Below the pieces are notes generated by a model, which did not search any database, had not been told where the DNA came from, and saw only the letters and a program-made list of their open reading frames with translations. DNA of 64,000 bases, taken from positions 280,494 through 344,493 of the forward strand of contig NZ_NMUA01000002.1 of the NCBI RefSeq assembly GCF_002312805.1, written 5' to 3'. The stretch is from Sphingobium sp. D43FB. Its GTDB lineage: Bacteria; Pseudomonadota; Alphaproteobacteria; Sphingomonadales; Sphingomonadaceae. The position numbers and the translations under genes are program-made. Every line of letters starts with the position of its first letter. The stretch's first letter is position 1. Shown one piece after another: positions 8,134 through 17,399 of the stretch.

Positions 8134-10257
8134 ATGCAGATCGTCTATATCGCCATAGGATGTGGCCTATTGGCCATCCTCTATGGCCTGTTCACCAGCC
8201 GACAGGTGCTAAGTGCGCCCGCAGGCAACGCCACCATGCAGGAGATTGCGGGCGCGATTCAGGAGGGGGCGAGGGCCTATCTGGGCCGCCAATATACCAC
8301 CATCGCCATTGTCGGCGTAGTCGTCGCCGCGCTGGTCCTGCTCTTCTTGGGGATCACATCCGCCATCGCCTTCCTGATCGGCGCGATCCTGTCGGGGGCG
8401 GCGGGTTTCATCGGCATGAACATTTCGGTGCGCGCCAATGTCCGCACGGCCGAAGCCTGTCGCGGCACGCTGCAAAGCGGGTTGACGGTGGCGTTCCGCG
8501 CGGGCGCGATCACCGGCATGCTGGTGGCGGGCCTGGCTTTGCTCGCGATATCCGTCTTCTTCTGGTATCTGACCGGCCCGTCGGGCTATGCGCCCGACGA
8601 CCGGCTCGTCATCGACAGCCTCGTCGCGCTGGCCTTCGGCGCATCGCTCATTTCCATCTTCGCGCGGCTGGGCGGCGGCATCTTTACCAAGGCCGCCGAT
8701 GTCGGCGCGGACCTCGTTGGCAAGGTCGAGGCTGGAATCCCCGAAGACGACCCCCGCAACCCCGCCGTCATCGCCGATAATGTCGGCGACAATGTCGGCG
8801 ATTGTGCAGGGATGGCCGCCGACCTGTTCGAAACCTATGTCGTCACCATCGGCGCAACCATGGTGCTGACCGCGCTGCTGGTCACCGGCCTCGACAATGC
8901 CGTGCTGCTCAACCTGATGGCACTGCCGCTGATCGTGGGCGGCGTGTGCATCATCACCTCGATCATCGGCACCTATATGGTGCGGCTCGGCTCCAGCCAG
9001 TCGATCATGGGCGCGCTCTACAAGGGCTTCTGGACCACCGCTCTGCTCTCCATCCCGGCCATCTATTATGTCACCTGGCGCACGCTGGGCGACATGAACG
9101 CAGTGTTCGGCGCGGACCTGGATGGCGTGGGCGGCTATACCGGCATGGCGCTGTTCTGGTCGATGATGGTGGGCCTCGCCGTCACCGGGCTTTTGGTGGT
9201 CATCACCGAATATTATACCGGCACCAATTATCGCCCGGTCCGCTCCATCGCCAAGGCGTCGGAAACCGGCCATGGCACCAACGTCATTCAGGGTCTGGCG
9301 ATCAGCCTGGAGTCCACTGCCCTGCCGACGCTGGTGATCGTCATCGGCATCATCGTGGCACATCAACTGGCGGGCCTCATCGGCATCGCCTTCGCCGCCA
9401 CTGCCATGCTGGCGCTGGCGGGCATGGTCGTCGCATTGGACGCTTATGGTCCGGTGACGGACAATGCAGGCGGCATCGCCGAAATGGCGCATCTCGACGA
9501 TAGCGTGCGGGTCAAGACTGACGCACTGGACGCGGTGGGCAACACGACCAAGGCGGTGACGAAGGGCTATGCCATCGGCTCTGCGGGCCTCGCCGCGCTC
9601 GTGCTGTTCGGTGCCTATACCGAGGATTTGAAATATTATAACAGCGCGCTTGGCCTCACCGCGCCGGTCGATTTCAGCCTCTCCAACCCCTATGTCATCG
9701 TCGGCCTGCTGCTGGGCGCGCTGCTACCCTATCTGTTCGGGGCGATGGGAATGACCGCGGTGGGCCGCGCCGCGGGCGACGTGGTCAAGGATGTCCGCGC
9801 GCAATTTGCCGAGAATAAGGGCATCATGGATGGCACCAGCAAGCCCGACTATGCCCGCACCGTCGATCTGGTAACGAAGGCCGCGATCAAGGAAATGATC
9901 GTCCCCAGCCTGTTGCCGGTGCTGGCCCCGATCGTCGTCTATTTCGCCATCTCGGCGGTCGCGGGCGTCTCCAACGGCTTCGCAGCGCTCGGCGCGCTGC
10001 TGCTCGGCGTCATCGTCTCCGGCCTGTTCGTCGCGCTGTCGATGACATCGGGCGGCGGCGCATGGGACAATGCGAAGAAATATATCGAGGATGGCCATCA
10101 TGGCGGCAAGGGCAGCGAAGCCCATAAGGCGGCTGTGACCGGCGACACGGTGGGCGATCCCTACAAGGATACCGCCGGGCCAGCGGTCAACCCGATGATC
10201 AAGATCACCAACATCGTCGCGCTGCTGCTGCTCGCCGCGCTGGCGCATGGGGGATAG
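8134..10257 (+). CDS. hppA: Membrane-bound H+-translocating pyrophosphatase
   Basis: A 707-residue integral membrane pump that hydrolyses pyrophosphate and moves protons across the inner membrane. About sixteen hydrophobic helices are visible. The active-site signatures are [11 protein letters not shown] with the [20 protein letters not shown] loop, and the C-terminal [14 protein letters not shown]. The site that separates ion types reads GNTTKA with lysine at residue 473; by family knowledge lysine here marks the potassium-independent subtype. The start at 8134 (MQIVYIAIG) follows GGGGGAGAGGAACAAGC; the upstream in-frame extension to 8029 lacks a signal. It is monocistronic and is followed by a separate peptidase gene. 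Confidence 0.96.
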   Translation: MQIVYIAIGCGLLAILYGLFTSRQVLSAPAGNATMQEIAGAIQEGARAYLGRQYTTIAIVGVVVAALVLLFLGITSAIAFLIGAILSGAAGFIGMNISVRANVRTAEACRGTLQSGLTVAFRAGAITGMLVAGLALLAISVFFWYLTGPSGYAPDDRLVIDSLVALAFGASLISIFARLGGGIFTKAADVGADLVGKVEAGIPEDDPRNPAVIADNVGDNVGDCAGMAADLFETYVVTIGATMVLTALLVTGLDNAVLLNLMALPLIVGGVCIITSIIGTYMVRLGSSQSIMGALYKGFWTTALLSIPAIYYVTWRTLGDMNAVFGADLDGVGGYTGMALFWSMMVGLAVTGLLVVITEYYTGTNYRPVRSIAKASETGHGTNVIQGLAISLESTALPTLVIVIGIIVAHQLAGLIGIAFAATAMLALAGMVVALDAYGPVTDNAGGIAEMAHLDDSVRVKTDALDAVGNTTKAVTKGYAIGSAGLAALVLFGAYTEDLKYYNSALGLTAPVDFSLSNPYVIVGLLLGALLPYLFGAMGMTAVGRAAGDVVKDVRAQFAENKGIMDGTSKPDYARTVDLVTKAAIKEMIVPSLLPVLAPIVVYFAISAVAGVSNGFAALGALLLGVIVSGLFVALSMTSGGGAWDNAKKYIEDGHHGGKGSEAHKAAVTGDTVGDPYKDTAGPAVNPMIKITNIVALLLLAALAHGG

Positions 10258-10358
10258 GATCATCCCAACCATCTGAGCATTCGCCAAAAAAGCAGATGAC
10301 GGCGCGTCGACCTCGCCCTATTCCCTGGGGCGGGGTCGATCTGTCTGGGGGGAAATCG

Positions 10359-12308
10359 ATGAAGGCTATTCTTACGTCGCTGATGGGCAGCGCGCTGTTT
10401 CTGGCGTTGCCGGTATCAGCCCAATCCCCGGCCCCTGACAGTGCGCCGACCTGGACGGTCAAGGATTTCGCTGCCCTGCCCCTGATGGAGCAACCTGCCC
10501 TCTCGCCCGACGGCTTGCACATCGCCAGCCGGGTCGCGGTCAACGGTGAGCAATTGCTGGTGATCGCCGATGTGCATGACGGCCCTAACCGCGTCCGTTC
10601 GCTGGCCCTGGGCGACAATGATCTCAATTGGTGGCAATGGGTCAATGACGACTGGCTGATCGCGGGCATCGGCGCGGAAAGCAATGTTCAGGGCATGCCC
10701 TGGTATGTCAGCCGCGTCGCCAGCGTGAAGCGCGACGGCAGCAAGATCAATATGCTCGCCAAATCAGCCGCGGCGCAAAACGCCGATGACGTCATCTGGA
10801 TCGCGCGCGATGGCACGCCACGCATCCTCCTCGCCTACCAGACATCGATCTTCTCCAACGACCCCGGCTTCTGGCCGAAGGTCGATGAGGTCGATGTCGG
10901 CACGGGGAAGATGCGCAGCGTCATTGCCTCCCGCCAGCATGTGCGAAACTGGTATGCCGACGCCACCGGTGCGGTGCGCATGGGGGTGGGCTATAATGAC
11001 AGTAGCCGCACGGGCAAGCTGCTCTACCGCCCCGATGGGCGGGCCAATTTCCGCGTCGTCGACCGGGCCGATCGCCGCCGCGATGAATCGCTGGTGGTGC
11101 CGCTGCTCTTCACCGCTGATCCCGCCAAGGCGATCGCCAGCGATGATCGCGAAGGCACCGATGCGCTCTACGAACTGGATCTCGCCACGCTCGAACTGGG
11201 GCGCAAGATATTTTCGGCGCCGGGTTTCGATCTGGGCGGGATAACCGAGGATGCCGCCGGGACCGGCCTTGCCGGGGTGCGCTACACCGGCGACGCGCCT
11301 GCGGTTCATTGGTTCGACGCCAATCTGGCCAAGATTCAAGCGGATATCGACAAGGCGGTCGGTGAGCGGCGCGCGCGCATCATTTCCACCAGCCGGGACG
11401 GCCAGCGCATGGTCGTGCATGTCGGCACGCCCGATCAGCCCGGTGCCTATTATTATTACGATACGGCGGCAGGCGCCATGAGCATCCTGTCCAGGGTGAG
11501 CGACCGCTTCACCACCAAGACCCGCCTCGCACCCGTCAAGACCATCCGCTACAAGGCGCGCGACGGGCTGGAGATTGCCGCCGTGCTGACGGTTCCGGCC
11601 GGGCGCGACGCAAAGAACCTGCCGTTCATCCTGATGCCCCATGGCGGCCCTTTCGCCCGCGATGCGGAGGAGTGGGACTGGTGGGTCCAGTTTCTGGCGT
11701 GGCGCGGCTATGCCGTGCTGCAACCCAATTATCGCGGCTCGTCTGGCTATGGCAGAGCCTTCGCCGAAAAGGGCGAGGGACAATGGGGCCTGGCCATGCA
11801 GGACGACCTCAACGACGCGGTCGATTGGGCGGTGCAGCAGGGTATTGCCGATCCCAAGCGCGTCTGCATGGTCGGCGCATCCTATGGCGGCTATGCCGCG
11901 ATGCGAGCGGCCCAGCGTGACCCCGCCAAATATCGCTGCGCCGTATCCTATGCCGGCGTTTCCGACCTTGCCGCCATGATGCGCTATGACCAGCGCTTCC
12001 TCTATCATAGCACGCGCAAGGATTGGATGAAGGAGCAGGCCCCCGATTTCGCTGCCGTCTCGCCGATCCACTTCGCCGGACAATTCGCCACGCCCATCCT
12101 GTTGATGCACGGCAAAAAGGACCGTCGCGTCCAGGTAAGCCAGTCGCGCGAAATGGCGGAAAAGCTCAAGGCCGCCGGGAAGGTCCAGGGCCGCGACTAT
12201 CTCTATGTCGAACAGCCGCTGGCCGATCATCACTTCTCGCGCGAGGCCGATAGGCTGGAGTTTCTGGAAAAGCTCGATGCCTTCCTGAAAGACCATAACC
12301 CGGCCTGA
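10359..12308 (+). CDS. Secreted S9 family prolyl oligopeptidase-type peptidase
   Basis: A 649-residue exported serine peptidase. It starts with a signal peptide (MKAILTSLMGSALFLALPVSA, cleavage near AQS), has a beta-propeller-like region to about residue 380 and ends in an alpha/beta-hydrolase domain. The nucleophile lies in GASYGGYAAM, the acid in MHGKKDRRV and the catalytic histidine in DHHFSR, in family order. Such acylaminoacyl-peptidase-like enzymes cut short peptides in the periplasm. The ATG at 10359 is preferred because it follows GGGGGGAAATCG and begins the signal peptide. The true substrate is unknown. Confidence 0.9.
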   Translation: MKAILTSLMGSALFLALPVSAQSPAPDSAPTWTVKDFAALPLMEQPALSPDGLHIASRVAVNGEQLLVIADVHDGPNRVRSLALGDNDLNWWQWVNDDWLIAGIGAESNVQGMPWYVSRVASVKRDGSKINMLAKSAAAQNADDVIWIARDGTPRILLAYQTSIFSNDPGFWPKVDEVDVGTGKMRSVIASRQHVRNWYADATGAVRMGVGYNDSSRTGKLLYRPDGRANFRVVDRADRRRDESLVVPLLFTADPAKAIASDDREGTDALYELDLATLELGRKIFSAPGFDLGGITEDAAGTGLAGVRYTGDAPAVHWFDANLAKIQADIDKAVGERRARIISTSRDGQRMVVHVGTPDQPGAYYYYDTAAGAMSILSRVSDRFTTKTRLAPVKTIRYKARDGLEIAAVLTVPAGRDAKNLPFILMPHGGPFARDAEEWDWWVQFLAWRGYAVLQPNYRGSSGYGRAFAEKGEGQWGLAMQDDLNDAVDWAVQQGIADPKRVCMVGASYGGYAAMRAAQRDPAKYRCAVSYAGVSDLAAMMRYDQRFLYHSTRKDWMKEQAPDFAAVSPIHFAGQFATPILLMHGKKDRRVQVSQSREMAEKLKAAGKVQGRDYLYVEQPLADHHFSREADRLEFLEKLDAFLKDHNPA

Positions 12309-12550
12309 CTTTGGGGCTCGGCCCGGCTGAAGCAGCATTATTGGGGTAACGGCCCTGTCCGACGGGCCGCTATGCTGCTACGACATACGTACGGCGAAAG
12401 ACAGGCTCGAACGCGCGATATCCCTTGCCGCTCCGCGCCTGTTTTAACCCTTTGTTCAGAACCCAGGCCCACTCTGGTACACCGGTCGGCCAAGGGGGGT
12501 GGCCAGACCCCGCCGGATTTCCTCGCCATGCCCGAAGCGGCAGGCATAAT

Positions 12551-13567
12551 ATGATAACCGGATACCGTGAAATGCCCTGTGCCATACCTATCGATGAACC
12601 CGCCCGGATAGCGGCGCTGCGCCGCTATGGGATTTTGGACACCCCGGCCGAAGGTGCCTTTGACAAGGTGACCGATTTGGTGCGGACCTTGTTCGATGTG
12701 CCCATTTCGGCCGTGTCGCTGATCGACACCGAACGCCAATGGTTCAAGTCGATCACGGGCCTCGACATATCCGAAACCGCCCGCAGCATGGCCTTTTGCG
12801 ACCATGCCATCCGCCAGGACGAACCGCTCGTCATCACCGATGCGCAGGCCGATCCGCGCTTTTGCGACAATCCGCTGGTGACCGGAGAGCCGGGCATCCG
12901 CAGCTATGCCGGGGTGCAGTTGCGCACGCCTGATGGCCATAATCTGGGGTCGCTCTGCGCCATCGACACCCGGCCCCGCACCTTTTCGCCCGAACAGATG
13001 GAAGTACTCAAGGGCCTTGCCCCCATCGTCGTGGAGCAGATGGAATTGCGTCTGCTGGCCGAGCGCGACCATCTGAGCGGAGCGCTGACCCGGCGCGCCT
13101 TCATCGCCGAAATGGACAAGCGGATCGCGCTCTTCACCCGCCACCGCCGCCCGGCCGCGCTGGTGCTGCTCGATATCGACCATTTCAAGCAGATCAACGA
13201 CCGCCACGGCCATCCGGCGGGCGACCGCGTGATCGAAGCGGTCGCGGCGCTCTGCAAAGGCCTGTCCCGCCCCAGCGATGCGTTCGGCCGGATCGGCGGC
13301 GAGGAATTCGGCCTGCTGCTGCCCGAAGCGCAGGAGGCCGATGCGCTGGCGGTCGCCAATCGGATACGCGCCGCGATCGAGCGGTTCGAGATCACCAACA
13401 ATCCACCACTGCATGTCACCGCCAGCTTCGGCGTCGCCACGATCGGCGCGGGGCGCATGTCGAGCGAAGCCTGGCTGTCGGCCGCCGACGCCGCGCTCTA
13501 CCAGGCCAAGCGCGCGGGGCGCAACCGGGCCATACTGGCCCCGATCGAGGCCGTCCGCGCCGCCTGA
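12551..13567 (+). CDS. GAF-GGDEF diguanylate cyclase
   Basis: A 338-residue cytoplasmic protein predicted to make cyclic di-GMP. A GAF sensor domain covers about residues 25-165 (ILDTPAEGAFDKVTDLV, ARSMAFCDHAIRQ). A GGDEF domain covers about 180-335. The active site reads GGEEF at 249-253, a functional variant, and the inhibitory RxxD site (RPSD at 240-243) lies five residues before it, so product inhibition is expected. No membrane helix or signal peptide is present. The start at 12551 is chosen from the AGG-containing site upstream; MPCAIP at 12572 is an alternative. The 242-bp gap before it holds only small hairpins and no recognisable riboswitch. Confidence 0.92.
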   Translation: MITGYREMPCAIPIDEPARIAALRRYGILDTPAEGAFDKVTDLVRTLFDVPISAVSLIDTERQWFKSITGLDISETARSMAFCDHAIRQDEPLVITDAQADPRFCDNPLVTGEPGIRSYAGVQLRTPDGHNLGSLCAIDTRPRTFSPEQMEVLKGLAPIVVEQMELRLLAERDHLSGALTRRAFIAEMDKRIALFTRHRRPAALVLLDIDHFKQINDRHGHPAGDRVIEAVAALCKGLSRPSDAFGRIGGEEFGLLLPEAQEADALAVANRIRAAIERFEITNNPPLHVTASFGVATIGAGRMSSEAWLSAADAALYQAKRAGRNRAILAPIEAVRAA

Positions 13568-13726
13568 TCCGCATGGGGTGACGCGACCATAATGGACGGA
13601 AATCCGGCCTGATCCGGCCCACAATTTTGCGCCATATCGGACCAGCGCCATAATGGTCCAGGGTCTGCTTGGCGCGGATCACCCCTGCATCCACCCCGTC
13701 TCCCTCATCATGGGGGGAGGGCAGGG

Positions 13727-16564
13727 ATGCGGCTCAGCTGGCCGGAAATTCGCACGAACGCGGCCCATTTCGCCGCCGAATGGCACGGTAAGGGCTATGA
13801 AAAAGGCCAGACCCACAGCTTCTACGACGAATTTTTCGGCATTTTCGGCGTGCCGCGCAAGCAGGTCGCCGTTTACGAACAGCGGGTCAAATCGCTCGAT
13901 CCCGCGCGGTCCGGCGGTTTCATCGACCTGTTCTGGCCCGGCACGCTGATCGTCGAACAGAAGAGCGCGGGCCGCAACCTCGACCGCGCCATGGCCCAGG
14001 CGCTCGATTATTATGACTGGCTGCCAGACGTGCAGCGCCCCCGCCACATGATGGTGTGCGATTTCCAGCGTTTCGAACTGGTCGACCTGGAAACCCGCCG
14101 CGAATGGCGCTTCCCACTCACCGACCTCAAACGCCATGTCGAGGCCTTCGGCTTCATCATCGGCGTCCAGCCGCGCCTGTTCCGCAACCAGTCGCCGGTC
14201 AATCGCCAGGCGTCGGAACTGATGGGCCGCCTGCACAATGCGCTCGCCGCTGACGGCTATGTCGGCCATGATCTGGAACGGCTGCTCGTCCGCCTGCTCT
14301 TCATCCTCTTTGCCGACGATACCGGCATTTTCGAGCGCAAGGACCAGTTCCTCACCTTCCTCGAACGGCGCACCCGCGCCGATGGCCGCGACCTGGGCCG
14401 ATGGCTCGGCGAACTGTTCCAGACGCTCGACACCCCGCCCGACCGGCGACAGCAGAGCCTCGACGCCGATCTCGCCGACTTTCCTTACATCAACGGCGAA
14501 CTGTTCCGCGAACGCATCGCCATGCCCAGTTTCGACGCCGCGATGCGCACGATGCTGCTCGACGCCAGCCTCTTCAACTGGGGCGATGTGTCGCCCGCGA
14601 TATTCGGGTCGCTGTTCGAAAGCGTGATCGACACGGTGACGCGGCGCAAGCAGGGCGCGCACTACACGCCCGAACAGGCGATCCTCAAGGTCATCGAACC
14701 GCTGTTTCTGGACGATTTGCGCGCCGACTTCACCCGCGCCAGCGCGCTCAAATCGGGCCGCGAGCGTGCCTTGCGCGCGCTGCATCAGCGGCTGGGGACG
14801 ATGGCTTTCCTCGACCCGGCCTGTGGCGCTGGCAATTTCCTGGTCGTCGCCTATCGCGAGCTGCGCGAACTGGAACGCGACATATTGCGCGAATTGCTCA
14901 CCATCCACGGCCGGGTCGAACTGGTGATGGATGTCGCGGCGCTCTCGAAACTGGATGTCGATCATTTCTTCGGCATCGAAATCGACGAGTTTCCCGCCAT
15001 GATCGCGCAGGTGGCGCTGTGGATGACCGACCATATCGCCAACACCCGCCTGGCCGAGGATTTCGGCCAGCATTATGCCCGCATCCCGCTAGTGAAGGCA
15101 CCCGGCATCCACCATGGCGACGCACTGGAACTGGACTGGAATCAGGTCATTCCGGCGCAGGGCTGCACCTTCGTCTTCGGCAACCCGCCCTTTGTCGGCG
15201 CGAAATATCAGAGCGAAGCGCAGCGGTCGCAGGTCCGCCGCCTCGCCGCCCTGCCCGGCAGCGGCGGCACGCTGGACTATGTCGCCGCCTGGTTCCTCAA
15301 GGCCGCCCGCTATGTCGCGGGCGGCGACGCGCGCATCGCCTTCGTATCGACCAATTCGATCGTGCAGGGCGAACAGGTGGCGCAGCTCTGGCCGCTGATC
15401 TTTCGCGCAGGCGTCGAAATCGCCTTCGCCCACCGCACCTTCGTCTGGCCCGGCCGGGCGGCGGTCCATTGCGTCATCATCGGCCTCGCCCAGCGCCGCG
15501 ACGAACCGGCGCAAAAGCGGCTGTTCAGCTATGCCGACGCCAAGGGCGAGCCGACCGAAACCCGCCATAGCGCGCTGACCGCCTATCTGTTCGACGCCCG
15601 CGATGCCGACCGCCATCTGGTGGTGCGGGAGGAGAGCCGACCGATCAACGGCGCACCGCGCATCGTCATCGGGTCCAAGCCGATTGATGGCGGCTATCTG
15701 ATCTTCGACGCCGACGCGCGGGCGAAGTTGCTGGCGCAGGAACCGGACGCCGAACCCTTTTTGCGCCCCTATGTCGGCGCACAGGAATATCTCAATGGCG
15801 GCGAACGGTGGATATTGGCGCTACAGGATGCCGCCCCGGCGGATATTCGCCAGCTTCCCACCGTCCGGCAAAGGCTGCGCCAGGTGACGGCCTATCGCCG
15901 CGGCGAGATTGCGGCGCTGGGCAAAGCGGAAGAGAGCAAGAAGACGCCCGGCCGGTCCTCGCTGGCGCTGGCCGATACGCCATCGGCCTTTCACGTCACG
16001 GTCATCCCGACCCTGCCCTTCCTCGCCATCCCCGAAGTCAGTTCGGAACGGCGCGACTATATCCCGATCGGCTGGCTGGAACCGCCGACCATTCCGAGTA
16101 ACAAGTTACGCATCCTGCCCGATGCGACGCTGTGGCATTTCGGTGTCCTGACCAGCCACATGCACATGGCATGGACAATGCACATCGGCGGCCGCCTCAA
16201 GAGCGACTTTCAATATGCCATTGGCCTAAATTATAACTGCTTCCCTTGGCCCGATGCCATCCCAGCCCAGCGCACCAGGATCGAAACCCTCGCCCAAGCC
16301 GTTCTCAACGCCCGCGCCCTGCCCCGCAATGCGACATCGACCCTGGCCGATCTCTACGACCCCGACACCATGCCCGCGCAATTGCGCAAGGCGCATCATG
16401 ATCTCGATCTCGCGATCGACCGACTCTATCGCAAGGCGCCCTTCGGGTCCGACCGCGAACGGGTGGAATATCTCTTCACCCTCTACCAGCGACTGATCGA
16501 CCCGCTCCACAATGCAAAGCGCAGCCGACCTGTCAGGCCTGCTCAAAAATCCGGCTTTTCATAA
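13727..16564 (+). CDS. MmeI-like single-chain type IIL restriction-modification enzyme
   Basis: A 945-residue protein combining nuclease, methyltransferase and target recognition. The N-terminus holds an endonuclease motif, Asp67-(9 residues)-Glu77-Gln-Lys79, with the same spacing as the D-X9-EXK motif I recall for MmeI. A helical connector follows to about residue 300. The N6-adenine methyltransferase domain has motif I (DPACGAGNF, 363-371) and motif IV (NPPF from 486). The region from about residue 620 is the likely DNA-recognition part. By family knowledge such enzymes cut about 20 bp from their site and protect the host by methylating one strand. No separate R, M or S subunit is nearby. 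It converges on and overlaps the glutathione transferase gene by 22 bp. It could alternatively be a BREX-like or solitary methyltransferase, but the intact nuclease motif argues against that. Confidence 0.85.
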   Translation: MRLSWPEIRTNAAHFAAEWHGKGYEKGQTHSFYDEFFGIFGVPRKQVAVYEQRVKSLDPARSGGFIDLFWPGTLIVEQKSAGRNLDRAMAQALDYYDWLPDVQRPRHMMVCDFQRFELVDLETRREWRFPLTDLKRHVEAFGFIIGVQPRLFRNQSPVNRQASELMGRLHNALAADGYVGHDLERLLVRLLFILFADDTGIFERKDQFLTFLERRTRADGRDLGRWLGELFQTLDTPPDRRQQSLDADLADFPYINGELFRERIAMPSFDAAMRTMLLDASLFNWGDVSPAIFGSLFESVIDTVTRRKQGAHYTPEQAILKVIEPLFLDDLRADFTRASALKSGRERALRALHQRLGTMAFLDPACGAGNFLVVAYRELRELERDILRELLTIHGRVELVMDVAALSKLDVDHFFGIEIDEFPAMIAQVALWMTDHIANTRLAEDFGQHYARIPLVKAPGIHHGDALELDWNQVIPAQGCTFVFGNPPFVGAKYQSEAQRSQVRRLAALPGSGGTLDYVAAWFLKAARYVAGGDARIAFVSTNSIVQGEQVAQLWPLIFRAGVEIAFAHRTFVWPGRAAVHCVIIGLAQRRDEPAQKRLFSYADAKGEPTETRHSALTAYLFDARDADRHLVVREESRPINGAPRIVIGSKPIDGGYLIFDADARAKLLAQEPDAEPFLRPYVGAQEYLNGGERWILALQDAAPADIRQLPTVRQRLRQVTAYRRGEIAALGKAEESKKTPGRSSLALADTPSAFHVTVIPTLPFLAIPEVSSERRDYIPIGWLEPPTIPSNKLRILPDATLWHFGVLTSHMHMAWTMHIGGRLKSDFQYAIGLNYNCFPWPDAIPAQRTRIETLAQAVLNARALPRNATSTLADLYDPDTMPAQLRKAHHDLDLAIDRLYRKAPFGSDRERVEYLFTLYQRLIDPLHNAKRSRPVRPAQKSGFS

Positions 16565-17214
16565 TGGGGCGGCGGCGCGATCACTTCCATCCGTTCCGAC
16601 AATAAGGGCCGAAAAGACGGCCTCGACTTGAACCCGGCATACCAGCGCCGCACCGGCTCATGCCCCTGCCAATCGATCCCGCCCAGATAGTCCGCGACCG
16701 ACAGATGCGCCGCCGCCGCGATGTCCGCGAGGCTGAGCGTACCCCCCGCCATCCAACTACGATGGTCGAGCAGATAGTCCATATAATCCATATGCACATT
16801 CGCGCGCTTCATCGCTTCGCGCAGGATGCGGGCTTCGGGCGGCGCGCGCTCGATCAGCCGTTTCTTCATCCGTTCGTGCAGCAGCGGGCCGACGACGTCG
16901 CCATAGAAATTCTGGTCGAAAAAGGCGGTCAGCCGCCGCACTTCGGCGCGCCCGGCGGCGGTGCCGGAAATCAGTGGCACCTTCTCCACCGTTTCCTCGA
17001 AATATTCGCAGATCGCCTGGCTGTCGATCAGGGTCAGACCCTTGTCATGATCGGCCATGACCGGCGTGGTGCCGGCCGGGTTGAGATCAAGAAATTCGTC
17101 GCGCATCGCCCAGGGCGATTCGCGGACCAGATCATAGCCGATCCCCTTTTCGCCCAGCAGTAGCCGGACCTTGCGCGAGAAAGGGCAAAGCGGAAATTGA
17201 TAAAGCAGCCACAT
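16543..17214 (-). CDS. Glutathione S-transferase family protein
   Basis: A 223-residue cytosolic protein with an N-terminal thioredoxin-like domain beginning MWLLYQFPLCPFSRKVR. The CPFS motif supplies the catalytic cysteine or serine. The glutathione-contacting segments TTPVMADHD and DSQAICEYFEE follow, and the all-helical C-terminal domain (SLADIAAAAHLSVADYLG) starts near residue 90. The most likely role is glutathione-dependent detoxification; the substrate is unknown. Its 3' end overlaps the MmeI-like gene by 22 bp, tail to tail. Confidence 0.9.
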   Translation of the reverse strand: MWLLYQFPLCPFSRKVRLLLGEKGIGYDLVRESPWAMRDEFLDLNPAGTTPVMADHDKGLTLIDSQAICEYFEETVEKVPLISGTAAGRAEVRRLTAFFDQNFYGDVVGPLLHERMKKRLIERAPPEARILREAMKRANVHMDYMDYLLDHRSWMAGGTLSLADIAAAAHLSVADYLGGIDWQGHEPVRRWYAGFKSRPSFRPLLSERMEVIAPPPHYEKPDF

Positions 17215-17399
17215 AGGCGATCCCTGTTAGGCGCGCGCGGGTCGGGGGGGAAGCGGCAAAATGGTGGAAGCCGCCTCAACAATTTCGGTCATATCGTCCA
17301 AAAGCATGGCAAGAAACGGCATGGTCCGACCTTCCGATCCGTACAGCGGGACGATAGAAGAGACTGCGATAATGATTACGCGATGGAAAGGATGCCCCC

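Noticed and set aside
8209..9492. 427-codon minus-strand frame opposite hppA
   Set aside because: The Asp/Gly/His-rich product is the antisense reflection of membrane-helix codons. hppA is certain.
10764..12338. 524-codon minus-strand frame opposite the S9 peptidase
   Set aside because: The plus-strand peptidase has a signal peptide and complete catalytic triad. The antisense frame has no motif and no ribosome binding site.
12309..12550. Cyclic di-GMP riboswitch upstream of the diguanylate cyclase gene
   Set aside because: The region has small hairpins but none of the GEMM tetraloop/receptor sequences.
13679..15073. 464-codon minus-strand frame opposite the MmeI-like gene
   Set aside because: It covers the nuclease and methyltransferase motifs of the real plus-strand gene and has only low-complexity antisense composition.
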